Assembly: GCF_011602365.1 (NCBI RefSeq)
Contig: NZ_JAAONZ010000014.1
Span: forward strand, 62,001-126,000
DNA from: Pseudomaricurvus hydrocarbonicus
Lineage (GTDB): Bacteria; Pseudomonadota; Gammaproteobacteria; Pseudomonadales; Cellvibrionaceae
Reading direction: 5' to 3'
DNA: 64,000 nt
The number at the start of each line of letters is the position of its first letter. Position 1 is the stretch's first letter. A model generated the notes under the pieces. It made no database searches. It saw only the letters and a program-made list of their open reading frames with translations, and was not told the DNA's origin. Position numbers and translations under genes: made by a program. Shown in pieces: positions 1-7,998 of this stretch.

Positions 1-2
1 TT

Positions 3-497
3 ATCAGTATGCATACTGAGGTGGAAGCTCCGTGGACCGTGGACTTTGAGGAGGACCGAGGAGCGCCAGTGTCAGTTGTTCTTGGCCGTCTGGAGTCGTT
101 GTCAAATAGCACAGATCCGGGCGTGCGGTACTTTTCCGGAGTCTCCACCTACACCAACTCATTCAATTTCGAAGCAACAGACTCCGACCAAAAGGTGATG
201 CTGGATCTGGGCGAAGTGGGTGATCTGGCTGAGGTCTACGTTAATGACCGTTATGCGGGAACCGCCTGGAAGCCGCCTTACCGAGTTGATATTTCAGGAG
301 TGGTCCAGGATGGCAATAACACGCTAACCGTGAAAGTGGCTAATCTCTGGGTGAACAGGCTGGTTGGCGACAGACAGCCGGATAATGAAAGTCAGATTGG
401 CTATACAACGTTTAAAACTTATTTACCCAGTGCTCCCTTGAGGCCTTCTGGTTTGTTGGGTCCGGTCCGGGTAATGACGGTCAATAGTAATAACTGA
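3..497 (+). CDS. C-terminal part of a GH106-like (alpha-L-rhamnosidase type) glycosidase, partial
   Basis: The reading frame is open to the left edge, so only the last ~165 residues are present. They form a jelly-roll sugar-binding domain of the kind at the end of GH106/GH2-type enzymes: an ordered run of beta-strand-like segments with LDLGEVGDLAEVYVND, then GTAWKPPYRVDISG, then NTLTVKVANLWVNRL. The end, PLRPSGLLGPVRV, is the usual tail of GH106 alpha-L-rhamnosidases. The family removes terminal rhamnose from plant or algal glycosides. The catalytic domain is outside the window, so activity is inferred. A ThuA-domain lipoprotein gene follows 53 nt downstream in the same direction. Confidence 0.75.
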   Translation: MSMHTEVEAPWTVDFEEDRGAPVSVVLGRLESLSNSTDPGVRYFSGVSTYTNSFNFEATDSDQKVMLDLGEVGDLAEVYVNDRYAGTAWKPPYRVDISGVVQDGNNTLTVKVANLWVNRLVGDRQPDNESQIGYTTFKTYLPSAPLRPSGLLGPVRVMTVNSNN

Positions 498-550
498 GAC
501 AAAGCCAACAGAACTGGCGTTGTTGACTTAATCAGAGGAGCCGGTGAAAC

Positions 551-1708
551 GTGTTATCCATAAAATTAAAACTACCACTTACGGTTTGCGCGCTTGGCGT
601 GCTGATATTGACGTCTTGTGCTGTGGTGCAACAACCTGCTCAGGAGATTGTCGACTGTCCTTTAAGGAATGAACGTTATTCGGCGGATACCCCGATGATG
701 GATTTATTTGCTAATGCTCAAGTTGTTGCCATTATCGAGCAGGAAGTTCCTGATCTGGCCAAGCGGGTTCCGCCGATGTTCAAGCAAACCGAAGCGCCTT
801 CGCTGAGTGCGATAGCGACGCTTAACAGCGTATCCGGCCTTGTCCGATATCCGTTAAGTCAGGAAAAATTACAGTCACTGAATGATCAGTTGGCGGGGAT
901 CGAGCTCACTGATGAGGCGCGGCACAACCGGTGCGCCAGGTACGACAATGATCGCCCGGAGGTCACCTTGGGTGATGGTGAAAAATCCATTCTGGTTTTT
1001 ATCAAGGTCAACGGCTTTGATCATAATGAGGCCACCTCTGCGGCAACCGCCGCCATACAATCCCTTGCCGGCGAGCTTGGCTGGAATGTGATGGTGACGG
1101 ACAGAGGCGGTGCTTTCAGTCCGGACACTCTGAAAAGGTTTGACGTTGTGGTGTGGAACAATGTCAGTGGCGATGTGTTGACGTTGTCGCAGCGAAAAGC
1201 ATTTCAGAATTACGTGCAGAATGGCGGTGGTTATTTTGGGATCCACGGATCCGGGGGGGATTTTATTTACCTGTGGGATTGGTACGTCCAGGATCTGATT
1301 GGGGCTCAGTTTATTGGCCACACCATGAATCCGCACTACCAGGATGCCGTAATTAAATTGGAGCCCTCTGATACGGGCATTGCGCAGGGGTTGCCCCTGG
1401 TCTGGAAGCTGAATGAAGAGTGGTATTCGTTCTCCGAGAATCCGAGAAAATCGGGCGCGAAGGTAGTCGCTACGATTGATGAGTCGAGTTACAAGCCGGT
1501 GATGGGGGGGATCGACATTAAAATGGGGCCTGATCATCCAATAGCCTGGTCCCGTTGTGTGGGGCAGGGCAGGGCTTTCTACACCGGCATAGGCCATTTA
1601 CCCAGTTCTTACCAGTCTGTTAATAATTTGGGGTTGTTGAAAAACGCGCTGGAGTGGACAGCCGGGTCTAATTTGGAATCATGCCGCAAGAAGGAGTCCG
1701 GACACTAA
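551..1708 (+). CDS. ThuA-domain lipoprotein with an N-terminal ~70-residue helical module
   Basis: 385 residues from a GTG start preceded by AGAGGAG (534-540). Residues 1-23 form a lipoprotein signal ending in the lipobox LTSC, so the protein is probably membrane-anchored and faces the periplasm. Residues ~40-115 hold a small helical module (YSADTPMMDLFAN onward) that resembles the whole mature protein encoded at 16753-17037. Residues ~145-375 are a ThuA-like, glutamine-amidotransferase-fold domain (HGSGGDFIYLWDWY, IGAQFIGH, GQGRAFYTGIGH). ThuA-like proteins occur in sugar-utilisation loci and some act on keto-sugars; the exact reaction here is unknown. It lies between a rhamnosidase end and a TonB receptor, which fits glycoside use. 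Confidence 0.85.
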   Translation: MLSIKLKLPLTVCALGVLILTSCAVVQQPAQEIVDCPLRNERYSADTPMMDLFANAQVVAIIEQEVPDLAKRVPPMFKQTEAPSLSAIATLNSVSGLVRYPLSQEKLQSLNDQLAGIELTDEARHNRCARYDNDRPEVTLGDGEKSILVFIKVNGFDHNEATSAATAAIQSLAGELGWNVMVTDRGGAFSPDTLKRFDVVVWNNVSGDVLTLSQRKAFQNYVQNGGGYFGIHGSGGDFIYLWDWYVQDLIGAQFIGHTMNPHYQDAVIKLEPSDTGIAQGLPLVWKLNEEWYSFSENPRKSGAKVVATIDESSYKPVMGGIDIKMGPDHPIAWSRCVGQGRAFYTGIGHLPSSYQSVNNLGLLKNALEWTAGSNLESCRKKESGH

Positions 1709-1747
1709 GTAATTTGGTGTGTGGTTCGCGACATGTGCGCTATGTTT

Positions 1748-1761
1748 TGTAAACGATTACA
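1748..1761. promoter_or_regulatory. LacI/GalR-type operator upstream of the TonB receptor
   Basis: The 14-mer TGTAAACGATTACA is a near-perfect palindrome with a central CG, the form bound by LacI/GalR-family regulators of sugar loci. It lies 78 bp before the TonB receptor start. A second site of the same type, TGTAAGCGTTTACA, occurs at 28722-28735. No LacI-family gene is in the window, so the regulator is not identified. Confidence 0.5.
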
Positions 1762-1838
1762 GTGTTCGGGAGTTGGGTTTATAGGTCGAAGGTAGATATT
1801 TCATACATAACTCTGATGAGCTAAAAAAGGAGATACAA

Positions 1839-4208
1839 ATGCATAATAAAAATAAATACGCAAGACAAAAACAACACCTTCTTTTAATGGCAGTTATTGC
1901 AGTCAATATGGGGCTACCGACTTATGCGGTGGCGGCACCAACACTGACGATGGAGGAGATTATTGTCTCGGCGCGGCGCAAGGATGAAAGCGTTCAGGAT
2001 GTGCCGCTGACCGTTAACGGTGTAACTGGACAGAAGATTGCGGATTTGAACATTCGCAAGTTGGAGGATCTGCAAAGCGTAGTGCCAGGTCTGACTATGG
2101 AAGAGGATACCATTTCACCCGCTGCTTCAATGCGGGGAATCCGATTTGACTCATTCGCGAATGTCCCTCTGTCAGTGGAGTTCTACATGAATGAAGCGCA
2201 TGCGGGTCAGTTAACCGTTATGCAAAACGTCTTCGATATCGAGCGTGTTGAAGTGCTAAGGGGACCTCAGGGTACTTTGCGGGGCAAAGCATCGCCCTCA
2301 GGATCAATTAGCGTGACCACTGTGACGCCTATATCTGACGCTTTCTCCGGGTATGTTGATATCACGGCCACCAATAACAGTGGCAAGAATGTGCAGTCCG
2401 CCATAAATATTCCTTTGATCGAAGACAGACTGGCTATACGCTTCGCTGGCTTCTGGGAAGAAAATAACATTAACGATGTTTCCAGTGTGTTCGGCCATGG
2501 TGATTCTGAGTATCGCGGAGATGGTTACCGGATTTCATTGTCATTTACACCGACAGAATCACTGTCATTCGACCTTATGTACCAGCAAGTTCAGCCTGGT
2601 CGGGAGATTTTTTTCCCGGTAGAGTCGGCCTACTTAAAGAATTCGTCACTGCCGGTTTCAGCGATTGATATAAAGGCAAGTGATCGCCGCTCGATTCAGG
2701 ACACGCCGGAGATTGCAGAACAAGACCTGCGTATGACGGTCTTTAATGCCAGGTGGGACATCAATGATTACGCGCAGCTCAATTACGTGGGGTCCTACAA
2801 CTCTGATTTGGTGGAAAGAACGACACCGATAGACGTGACCAATGCGGTAGATGAATCCTACCCAGACGCCTTTCAGCGGGTTGATCAAGACCTTTATACC
2901 GATGCCGACGGATACAATCATGAGATAAGACTGCAATCCATTGAGCCTTTGTTTGATCGTTTGGATTATGTGATTGGGTATTTGAAAAGCCACTCAGACA
3001 CCAATGTGTCTTATTCAGCCCCGCAGCTTATCTATCTACCCGGATTGTTTGAAGGAACATTTCTGACCAACATCAGTAACCAGAATAATGGTAAGCCCTC
3101 ACCGAGTGACGAGGAATCGGTTTTTGTAAACCTGACCTATCATTTTACGGAGGATACCGAGGTCTCGGTGGGTGCTCGCCAGATTGATTGGGAGTCAACC
3201 GATTATTTGGCGATTACCAATCTTGGGACAATCCTGACTGATGGTAAACGCAGTGAAGATGAAACCGTTTACACCGCGAGTTTCAAACACAATTTCAGCG
3301 AATCGCTGATGGTATACACCTCGTGGGGAACGTCCTGGCGCTATGGTGCCAATGCTATTGGAAACCTCAGTACGATGCAGTCAGATCTGGAAAAAAGTTT
3401 CCTGCTACTACCGCCCGAGACATCGGAGTCCTTTGAGGTTGGTTTTAAATCGACCTTGCTGAATGAAAAGTTAAGGCTGAACATCGCAGCCTACCACCAG
3501 ACCTTCGACGACTATCCGTTGCGAAATTCAGCAGGGGTGTACTTTCAGGAGTTTGATGCATCTGGCAATCCGAAAGTGGGGCGGTTTAATTTCGTCTCTC
3601 CGGTTCCGGTCGAAGTTAATGGCTTCGAATTGGAGACCATCTGGCTCCCCACCGATAGTCTGAGTACGGGCATTATGTTGAGTTACTCGAAGGGCGAGGT
3701 GCAAGATGCCTATGCGGCCTGTAACGATTACCTGCCGCAGGACGGCATTCCTGACACTAGCGGTACAGTTCCTACACTCAGTGATGTTCAGGCGGCGGCG
3801 GGCAGCGACAATCTGACAACGTGCAAAACGTCGGAGCGAACTGATTATGCGCCCTTGTGGACGGCGACGCTGAGTTCTGAGTATCTTTTCCCCGTGGTTG
3901 GAATGGATGGCTATGTGCGCGGGCTCTGGACCTTCTACGACGAATCCGAAAATGACCCGTCCAATCCGCTCGACGACGTCGGCGCCTACGATATCCTGAA
4001 TGTGTACGCAGGCCTCAAGGATGGCAATGGGCGTTGGGAGGTGATGCTGTTTGTGAAGAATGTACTGGATAAGGAGGTTGTCACTTCCCGCGATCGCACG
4101 CCTGGAAGCCAAAATTTCACTGGCGTCCCGGCAGCGGTCTCAGACTATCGTCAGGTTACGCTCAACGCACCTCAGGAGATGGGCGTCAACCTGAAGTACA
4201 ACTTCTAA
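1839..4208 (+). CDS. TonB-dependent outer-membrane receptor
   Basis: 789 residues, preceded by AAAAAGGAG at 6-nt spacing. An N-terminal signal (about residues 1-33, ending AVAAP) is followed by a TonB-box-like segment (EEIIVSARRKDESVQDVPL) and a plug domain with VLRGPQGTLRGKASPSGSI. The rest is a 22-strand-barrel type sequence rich in alternating aromatic residues, ending in ...GVNLKYNF with a C-terminal Phe, as in outer-membrane barrels. Members of this subfamily move bulky substrates across the outer membrane with TonB-ExbBD energy. The neighbours suggest a glycosylated or hydrophobic organic substrate, not iron, but the substrate cannot be read from the sequence. Confidence 0.93.
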   Translation: MHNKNKYARQKQHLLLMAVIAVNMGLPTYAVAAPTLTMEEIIVSARRKDESVQDVPLTVNGVTGQKIADLNIRKLEDLQSVVPGLTMEEDTISPAASMRGIRFDSFANVPLSVEFYMNEAHAGQLTVMQNVFDIERVEVLRGPQGTLRGKASPSGSISVTTVTPISDAFSGYVDITATNNSGKNVQSAINIPLIEDRLAIRFAGFWEENNINDVSSVFGHGDSEYRGDGYRISLSFTPTESLSFDLMYQQVQPGREIFFPVESAYLKNSSLPVSAIDIKASDRRSIQDTPEIAEQDLRMTVFNARWDINDYAQLNYVGSYNSDLVERTTPIDVTNAVDESYPDAFQRVDQDLYTDADGYNHEIRLQSIEPLFDRLDYVIGYLKSHSDTNVSYSAPQLIYLPGLFEGTFLTNISNQNNGKPSPSDEESVFVNLTYHFTEDTEVSVGARQIDWESTDYLAITNLGTILTDGKRSEDETVYTASFKHNFSESLMVYTSWGTSWRYGANAIGNLSTMQSDLEKSFLLLPPETSESFEVGFKSTLLNEKLRLNIAAYHQTFDDYPLRNSAGVYFQEFDASGNPKVGRFNFVSPVPVEVNGFELETIWLPTDSLSTGIMLSYSKGEVQDAYAACNDYLPQDGIPDTSGTVPTLSDVQAAAGSDNLTTCKTSERTDYAPLWTATLSSEYLFPVVGMDGYVRGLWTFYDESENDPSNPLDDVGAYDILNVYAGLKDGNGRWEVMLFVKNVLDKEVVTSRDRTPGSQNFTGVPAAVSDYRQVTLNAPQEMGVNLKYNF

Positions 4209-4267
4209 TAAGTCGTTGAAAACCCACAGTCTGCTAACCAGTATGTTCCTTAAAAATGGAGGTTGAA

Positions 4268-5014
4268 ATGAGTAAAGATCGCGTTGTAGTAGTAACTGGA
4301 GCCGCCGGCGGGATCGGCCTTGGCATCGCGCAGAGCTTCGCACGGAAGGGCCACCCGACGGCGCTTCTCGACGTTCAGGATGAATTGCTTCGGCAAGAGA
4401 CAGATAAGTTAAGCGCGGAGGGCGCGCGCGTGTTCGCACAGAAGGTCGATGTCAGTAATAGGGAAGAGATCGATGACGCATATGCTGCAATCCGCAAGGA
4501 GCTGGGTCCGATCACGATTGTCGTTCCCAATGCCGGGATCGCACCGATGGTTCCGTTTACCGATATGACTCATGCACAGTGGCAGCAGGTAATGGATATT
4601 AACCTTACCGGTGTGTTCCACACCATTCAGGCTGCAACGCCAGATATGCTGGAGGCGAGCTGGGGCCGGATCGTAACGATCTCTTCACACGCAGGGCAAT
4701 CAGGCGGAATGCACATGGCGCACTACTCGGCGTCTAAGGGTGGCGTCATCAGCCTGACCAAAGGATTAGCGCGCGAGCTGGCGGCCAAGGGAATTACTGT
4801 CAACACAGTCGCCCCGTCAGTCTGCGAAACTCCGCAGATGCACCGCGCGATGGACGCGGGCCAATTTCCACTCGAAGCCATCATACCGATGATCCCCATT
4901 CCCCGCGCCGGACAACCTGAAGACATCGCAGGAACCTGTGTCTTCCTCGCTTCGGACGAAGCCAGTTACATCACTGGACAAGTGATCGGGGTGAACGGCG
5001 GGATGTACATCTAG
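4268..5014 (+). CDS. short-chain dehydrogenase/reductase (SDR)
   Basis: 248 residues of a classical SDR: cofactor motif TGAAGGIG near residues 10-17, NAG in the fourth strand, catalytic Ser in TISSHAG and the active-site YSASK. It should be a cytoplasmic NAD(P)-dependent oxidoreductase of alcohols or ketones. The ATG at 4268 is chosen over 4256 because GGAGGT (4258-4263) sits 4 nt before it and overlaps the earlier ATG. It follows the TonB gene by 59 nt. Its codon usage looks more G/C-rich at third positions than the TonB and kelch genes beside it, which may mean a different origin (not computed). Confidence 0.88.
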   Translation: MSKDRVVVVTGAAGGIGLGIAQSFARKGHPTALLDVQDELLRQETDKLSAEGARVFAQKVDVSNREEIDDAYAAIRKELGPITIVVPNAGIAPMVPFTDMTHAQWQQVMDINLTGVFHTIQAATPDMLEASWGRIVTISSHAGQSGGMHMAHYSASKGGVISLTKGLARELAAKGITVNTVAPSVCETPQMHRAMDAGQFPLEAIIPMIPIPRAGQPEDIAGTCVFLASDEASYITGQVIGVNGGMYI

Positions 5015-5179
5015 CAGACCGTGGCGTTTCAACAGCCTGCTAGTTGCAATCCGGATTCACTGGGAGTTCCCAGGGGATGAGCGGTTACTTGCTCGTGTCG
5101 CCTGGTCATTGCCGTCAGTCATAGTGTTGGCTAAAGCTTCCCTTGGCTGACTATTTAGCTTCAGTGGAGATACGGGCTG

Positions 5180-6203
5180 ATGAAGCGTCGTAACTTTTTG
5201 AAATCAACCTCGCTAACGATTGTGTCTATGTCATTGACGAGGCACGGCTATGGTGCAGTGCTTGTGGAGCCAGGCTGGCAAGTGTTGTCTGACCTGCCGT
5301 ATCCGGTGCAGGAAATCTATCCCGCCCTGCATAAGGGCTGTATTTATGTGGCGGGAGGTCTGGCAAGCATCAATGGCAAAACCGCAGCTACAGAGAGGCA
5401 TGTCCGATACAGTATTGCTGATGACCGATGGACAGAGTTGGCACCATTACCAGAGGCGCGCCATCACCTGCAGCTGGTGACGGTAAACGATGCTATCTAT
5501 GCTCTGGGTGGATTTCGTCAGGAGGGCAACAATGGCTTGGATCATGACCGGGCAGAGCTGGCGGTATGAGATCGCCAGTGACAGCTGGTCGCTATTGACC
5601 GAGGCACCTGAGGTTCACGGAGAGTCGGTCAGTCTGCTAGTGGACGATACAATTCACGTGATCGGAGGGCGCACCCCGAAAGCTGAGCGAAATACCGGTT
5701 GGTTTGATCATCGCAGCAGTGACCGGCACCTGATACTGGATACGAGTGCCGGGCACTGGTTTCAGGCTGCGCCAGCGCCTACAGCAAGGAACAGTGCGGC
5801 TGGTGGTGTCTTAAACGGCGACCTATATGTGGCTGGTGGACGGTCAGATACTGGTGTGAATCTCGATACTCTTGAAGTCTATGACGTGAAGGAGGAGCGC
5901 TGGCGCACGGCCACACCTATGCCGCAAGCACAGGGTGGATTGGCTGCTACGGTCATCGATAATCAGTTGATGGTGTTCGGTGGCGAGCACTTTGGGGCCG
6001 ACGGAGTGCGGGTCTACGCTGAGGCGTGGCGCTATGAGCCCAGTAAAGACCGCTGGTTTACGGAGCAGCCGATGTTGACACCCCGCCACGGCCTGGGAGC
6101 TGTGGCTTATGGTGGGTGTGCCTATGCGATTGGTGGAGCCACCGGAATTGCCACCAATGGCACAAGTGCGAAGCTGGAAGCTATTCAGCTAAATTTCAAT
6201 TAG
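5180..6203 (+). pseudogene. kelch-repeat protein with Tat-type signal, interrupted by a frameshift
   Basis: The start (MKRRNFLKS) is a twin-arginine-like signal, followed by kelch blades recognised by GG doublets and spaced W (YVAGGLAS, YALGGF, HVIGGRT, YVAGGRSD, MVFGGEH, YAIGGATG). The first frame ends at 5569 after GGFRQEGNN. The homologous continuation (AWIMTGQSWRYEIASDSW) is in the next frame and runs to 6203. Removing one G from the GG at 5534-5535 restores one frame of about 340 residues. The protein would be an exported beta-propeller. The break is either a real one-base insertion or a sequencing error; without repair only ~130 residues are made. Confidence 0.7.
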
Positions 6204-6838
6204 GCAGAAACGCCTATTTTTATTTCAACAACGATAGGCATATCCTTGGATACGCCTATCATTCACGGCCTCACAGCCTGGCTACATAGTAGCCGCACTT
6301 GCTGACATGGCCGTATTCGTCAGTGATGGATTCGGGCAGCGTCAAGATGTCATCGCCGCTCTATCAGTGTAGAATGGATTTAGAGTCTTGTGTGCTTGGT
6401 TTCACCCATTCAGCATTGGAGTCATAGGATCGCGACTCAGGCGAGTTGTTCTCATATCGTGTTTTCTAAACACGGATGCGCAGATCCCTCTTTTTGCATG
6501 ATCATATTCCTGCTTACAGATTCAATCATTGCTTTGCAATCCGCTCGCATCGGTAGGGCTATGTAAGGGTTGAGAAACTGGCAGCTGCCTTGGAACCAAA
6601 AGACGCAGTGCGTGGCGTAACAGCTCTCTTCGATTGATGTGGCAGCGATTCGTCATGTTGGTCGCTTAACGACAGGCATTGGGCGGGTGTCACATGGGTG
6701 TGTTGAGGCGGAATGTAGATCAAACTTACCGTCAATTTGCTCTTAATGTTTGCATCCAGTAAGCGGCCGCAATATCTTTTTTCAAGGCGATGTCCACAAT
6801 GCTAAGCGTTAATCCGCTGTGCTATTTTCCTGAGTTCG
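6204..6838. other. non-coding gap with terminator-like repeats and a possible gene scrap
   Basis: No intact gene is visible. Just after the kelch stop there are two inverted repeats: TAGGC/GCCTA followed by TTTTTATTT (6201-6225), and GATAGGCATATCC/GGATACGCCTATC (6233-6260, one mismatch), both terminator-like. On the minus strand, 6360-6271 reads as a 29-codon open stretch with a protein-like sequence (TLPESITDEYGHVSKCGYY) that ends in TGA and has stops just upstream. It may be a decayed C-terminus of an unrecognised gene. Confidence 0.4.
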
Positions 6839-7411
6839 TTAGGCCATAGGCGGGTTTAGTACCGGATTGATCGCTAAGTGATTGAGGTATACGGCGACCT
6901 GCTGGGAAGCAGCAGGGTTTTCCTGCTTTAGCCACCAAACTAATGTCTCTATCGCTGCTGCGACGGTAAAAGAAATGGCTAAAGCTTCAGGTAGCTAGGC
7001 GTCAGGATGGGCCTGTTCTTTGGCCAATCCCAGAGCTTGACTTAGGTATTCCTCTTTTACTATCGAAGATGCTCCACCGGTTAAAAGAGTTTTCCACAAT
7101 TTTCGGTGCTCCCATACAAATGAGCACAGAGCTTGCGCTGAGGCCATTGAATCTACGCTGTATAAAATGGGAAGCGTCATGGTCAGTAGTTTGTGAATTT
7201 CTTGTGCAGCTAGGTCATTCAGTAGGGCGTCTTTATCCTTATAGTGCCGAAAGAAAGTTGCGTAACCCACGCTAGCTCTGGTCGTGATTTCTCGCACGAT
7301 GATTTGCTCAAACGTCTTTTCTTCAAGCAGTGTCAGTAAGCTGTTGCGCAGGGACTTTCGTGTTTCTCGTGTCCTCGTGGAGGGCGAATTGCCGTTTCTT
7401 GGGGATTTCAT
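6839..7411 (-). pseudogene. TetR-family regulator with an in-frame TAG stop
   Basis: The first 138 codons encode a TetR HTH region (FEQIIVREITTRASVGYATFFRHYKDKDALL) and part of the ligand domain. A TAG at 6995-6997 stops it. Reading on in the same frame gives ~51 more residues (LPEALAISFTVAAAIETLVWWLKQ...) to TAA at 6839-6841. These match the end of the paralogue at 24170-24711 (LPRDLSIILTVTTMIETLSWWLQQQ). A single nonsense change therefore truncates the ligand domain. The HTH is intact, but the product probably cannot fold or dimerise normally. The gene is divergent from the ferredoxin-P450 genes, whose promoter carries a palindrome. Confidence 0.8.
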
Positions 7412-7468
7412 TAAATGATATTCATAGTAACTATAAGTATTTCGCCATAATCATAACTAACTGATATT

Positions 7469-7493
7469 TAAGGATAAAAAAAATATATCCTTA
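7469..7493. repeat. inverted repeat between tetR and ferredoxin
   Basis: TAAGGATA and TATCCTTA form perfect 8-bp arms separated by 9 A/T bases. The repeat lies just upstream of the -35 hexamer at 7499 in the divergent region. It could be a regulator site or a minus-strand transcription element. Confidence 0.4.
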
Positions 7494-7498
7494 GGAGT

Positions 7499-7526
7499 TT
7501 GACAATATTAAATTTATCCATATGAT
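7499..7526 (+). promoter_or_regulatory. sigma-70 promoter of the ferredoxin-P450 genes
   Basis: TTGACA (7499-7504) and TATGAT (7521-7526) are separated by 16 bp. The -35 hexamer is a full match and the -10 differs from TATAAT at one position. It points toward the ferredoxin gene and is the clearest promoter in the accessory region. Confidence 0.7.
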
Positions 7527-7539
7527 ACTGTGTGTATCA
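7523..7539. promoter_or_regulatory. palindromic operator overlapping the -10, probable TetR site
   Basis: TGATAC-N5-GTATCA is a perfect 6-bp-arm palindrome that overlaps the -10 hexamer, so a bound repressor would block the promoter. It sits between the divergent tetR and the ferredoxin-P450 genes. The strand-reversed left part, TGATACACACA, recurs at 24744-24754 downstream of the paralogous tetR. This supports one shared operator type. Confidence 0.55.
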
Positions 7540-7627
7540 ATAGTGGCATTGTACACCCATTGCCGTACATTGACAGTGGGTAAAAATGTTGCTGAATAAC
7601 CGTTCTATTAATCCGGGATTAAATAAT

Positions 7628-7945
7628 ATGTCGAGCGTTTTTGTGGTAGATCGAAGTGGGCAGGAAGAAATCATCACGATTGAACCTGGTGAGACTTTAA
7701 TGCAAGCGATTTCAAATTCAGGGATGCCTGACATGCTTGCCTTATGCGGTGGGGTGTGTGCCTGCGCAACCTGCCATGTCTACATAGACGCGGCTCCCGA
7801 AAGCGTCATGAGTGGCATGGATGAAGATGAAGATGTTTTGCTGGGTGGTGTACTAAGCAGACAGGAAAATTCGCGTTTATGTTGCCAAATCAGGCTGACT
7901 GAGGCTTATGATGGTTTAAGGGTCACTATTGCACCTGAAGAGTAA
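7628..7945 (+). CDS. [2Fe-2S] ferredoxin, putidaredoxin/adrenodoxin type
   Basis: 105 residues from the ATG at 7628; an upstream in-frame ATG at 7586 would add 14 unconserved residues. The cluster ligands fit the adrenodoxin pattern: C40, C46 and C49 (C-x5-C-x2-C) and C86 in the segment NSRLCCQI, which is also present in putidaredoxin. It should pass electrons from a reductase to the P450 encoded 53 nt downstream. No ferredoxin reductase gene lies in this window, so that partner must be elsewhere. Confidence 0.9.
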   Translation: MSSVFVVDRSGQEEIITIEPGETLMQAISNSGMPDMLALCGGVCACATCHVYIDAAPESVMSGMDEDEDVLLGGVLSRQENSRLCCQIRLTEAYDGLRVTIAPEE

Positions 7946-7998
7946 TCATAGTTGTTCCTCACGAAATAAGGCCTAACCCATTATCAGGAGAGTCAGCC

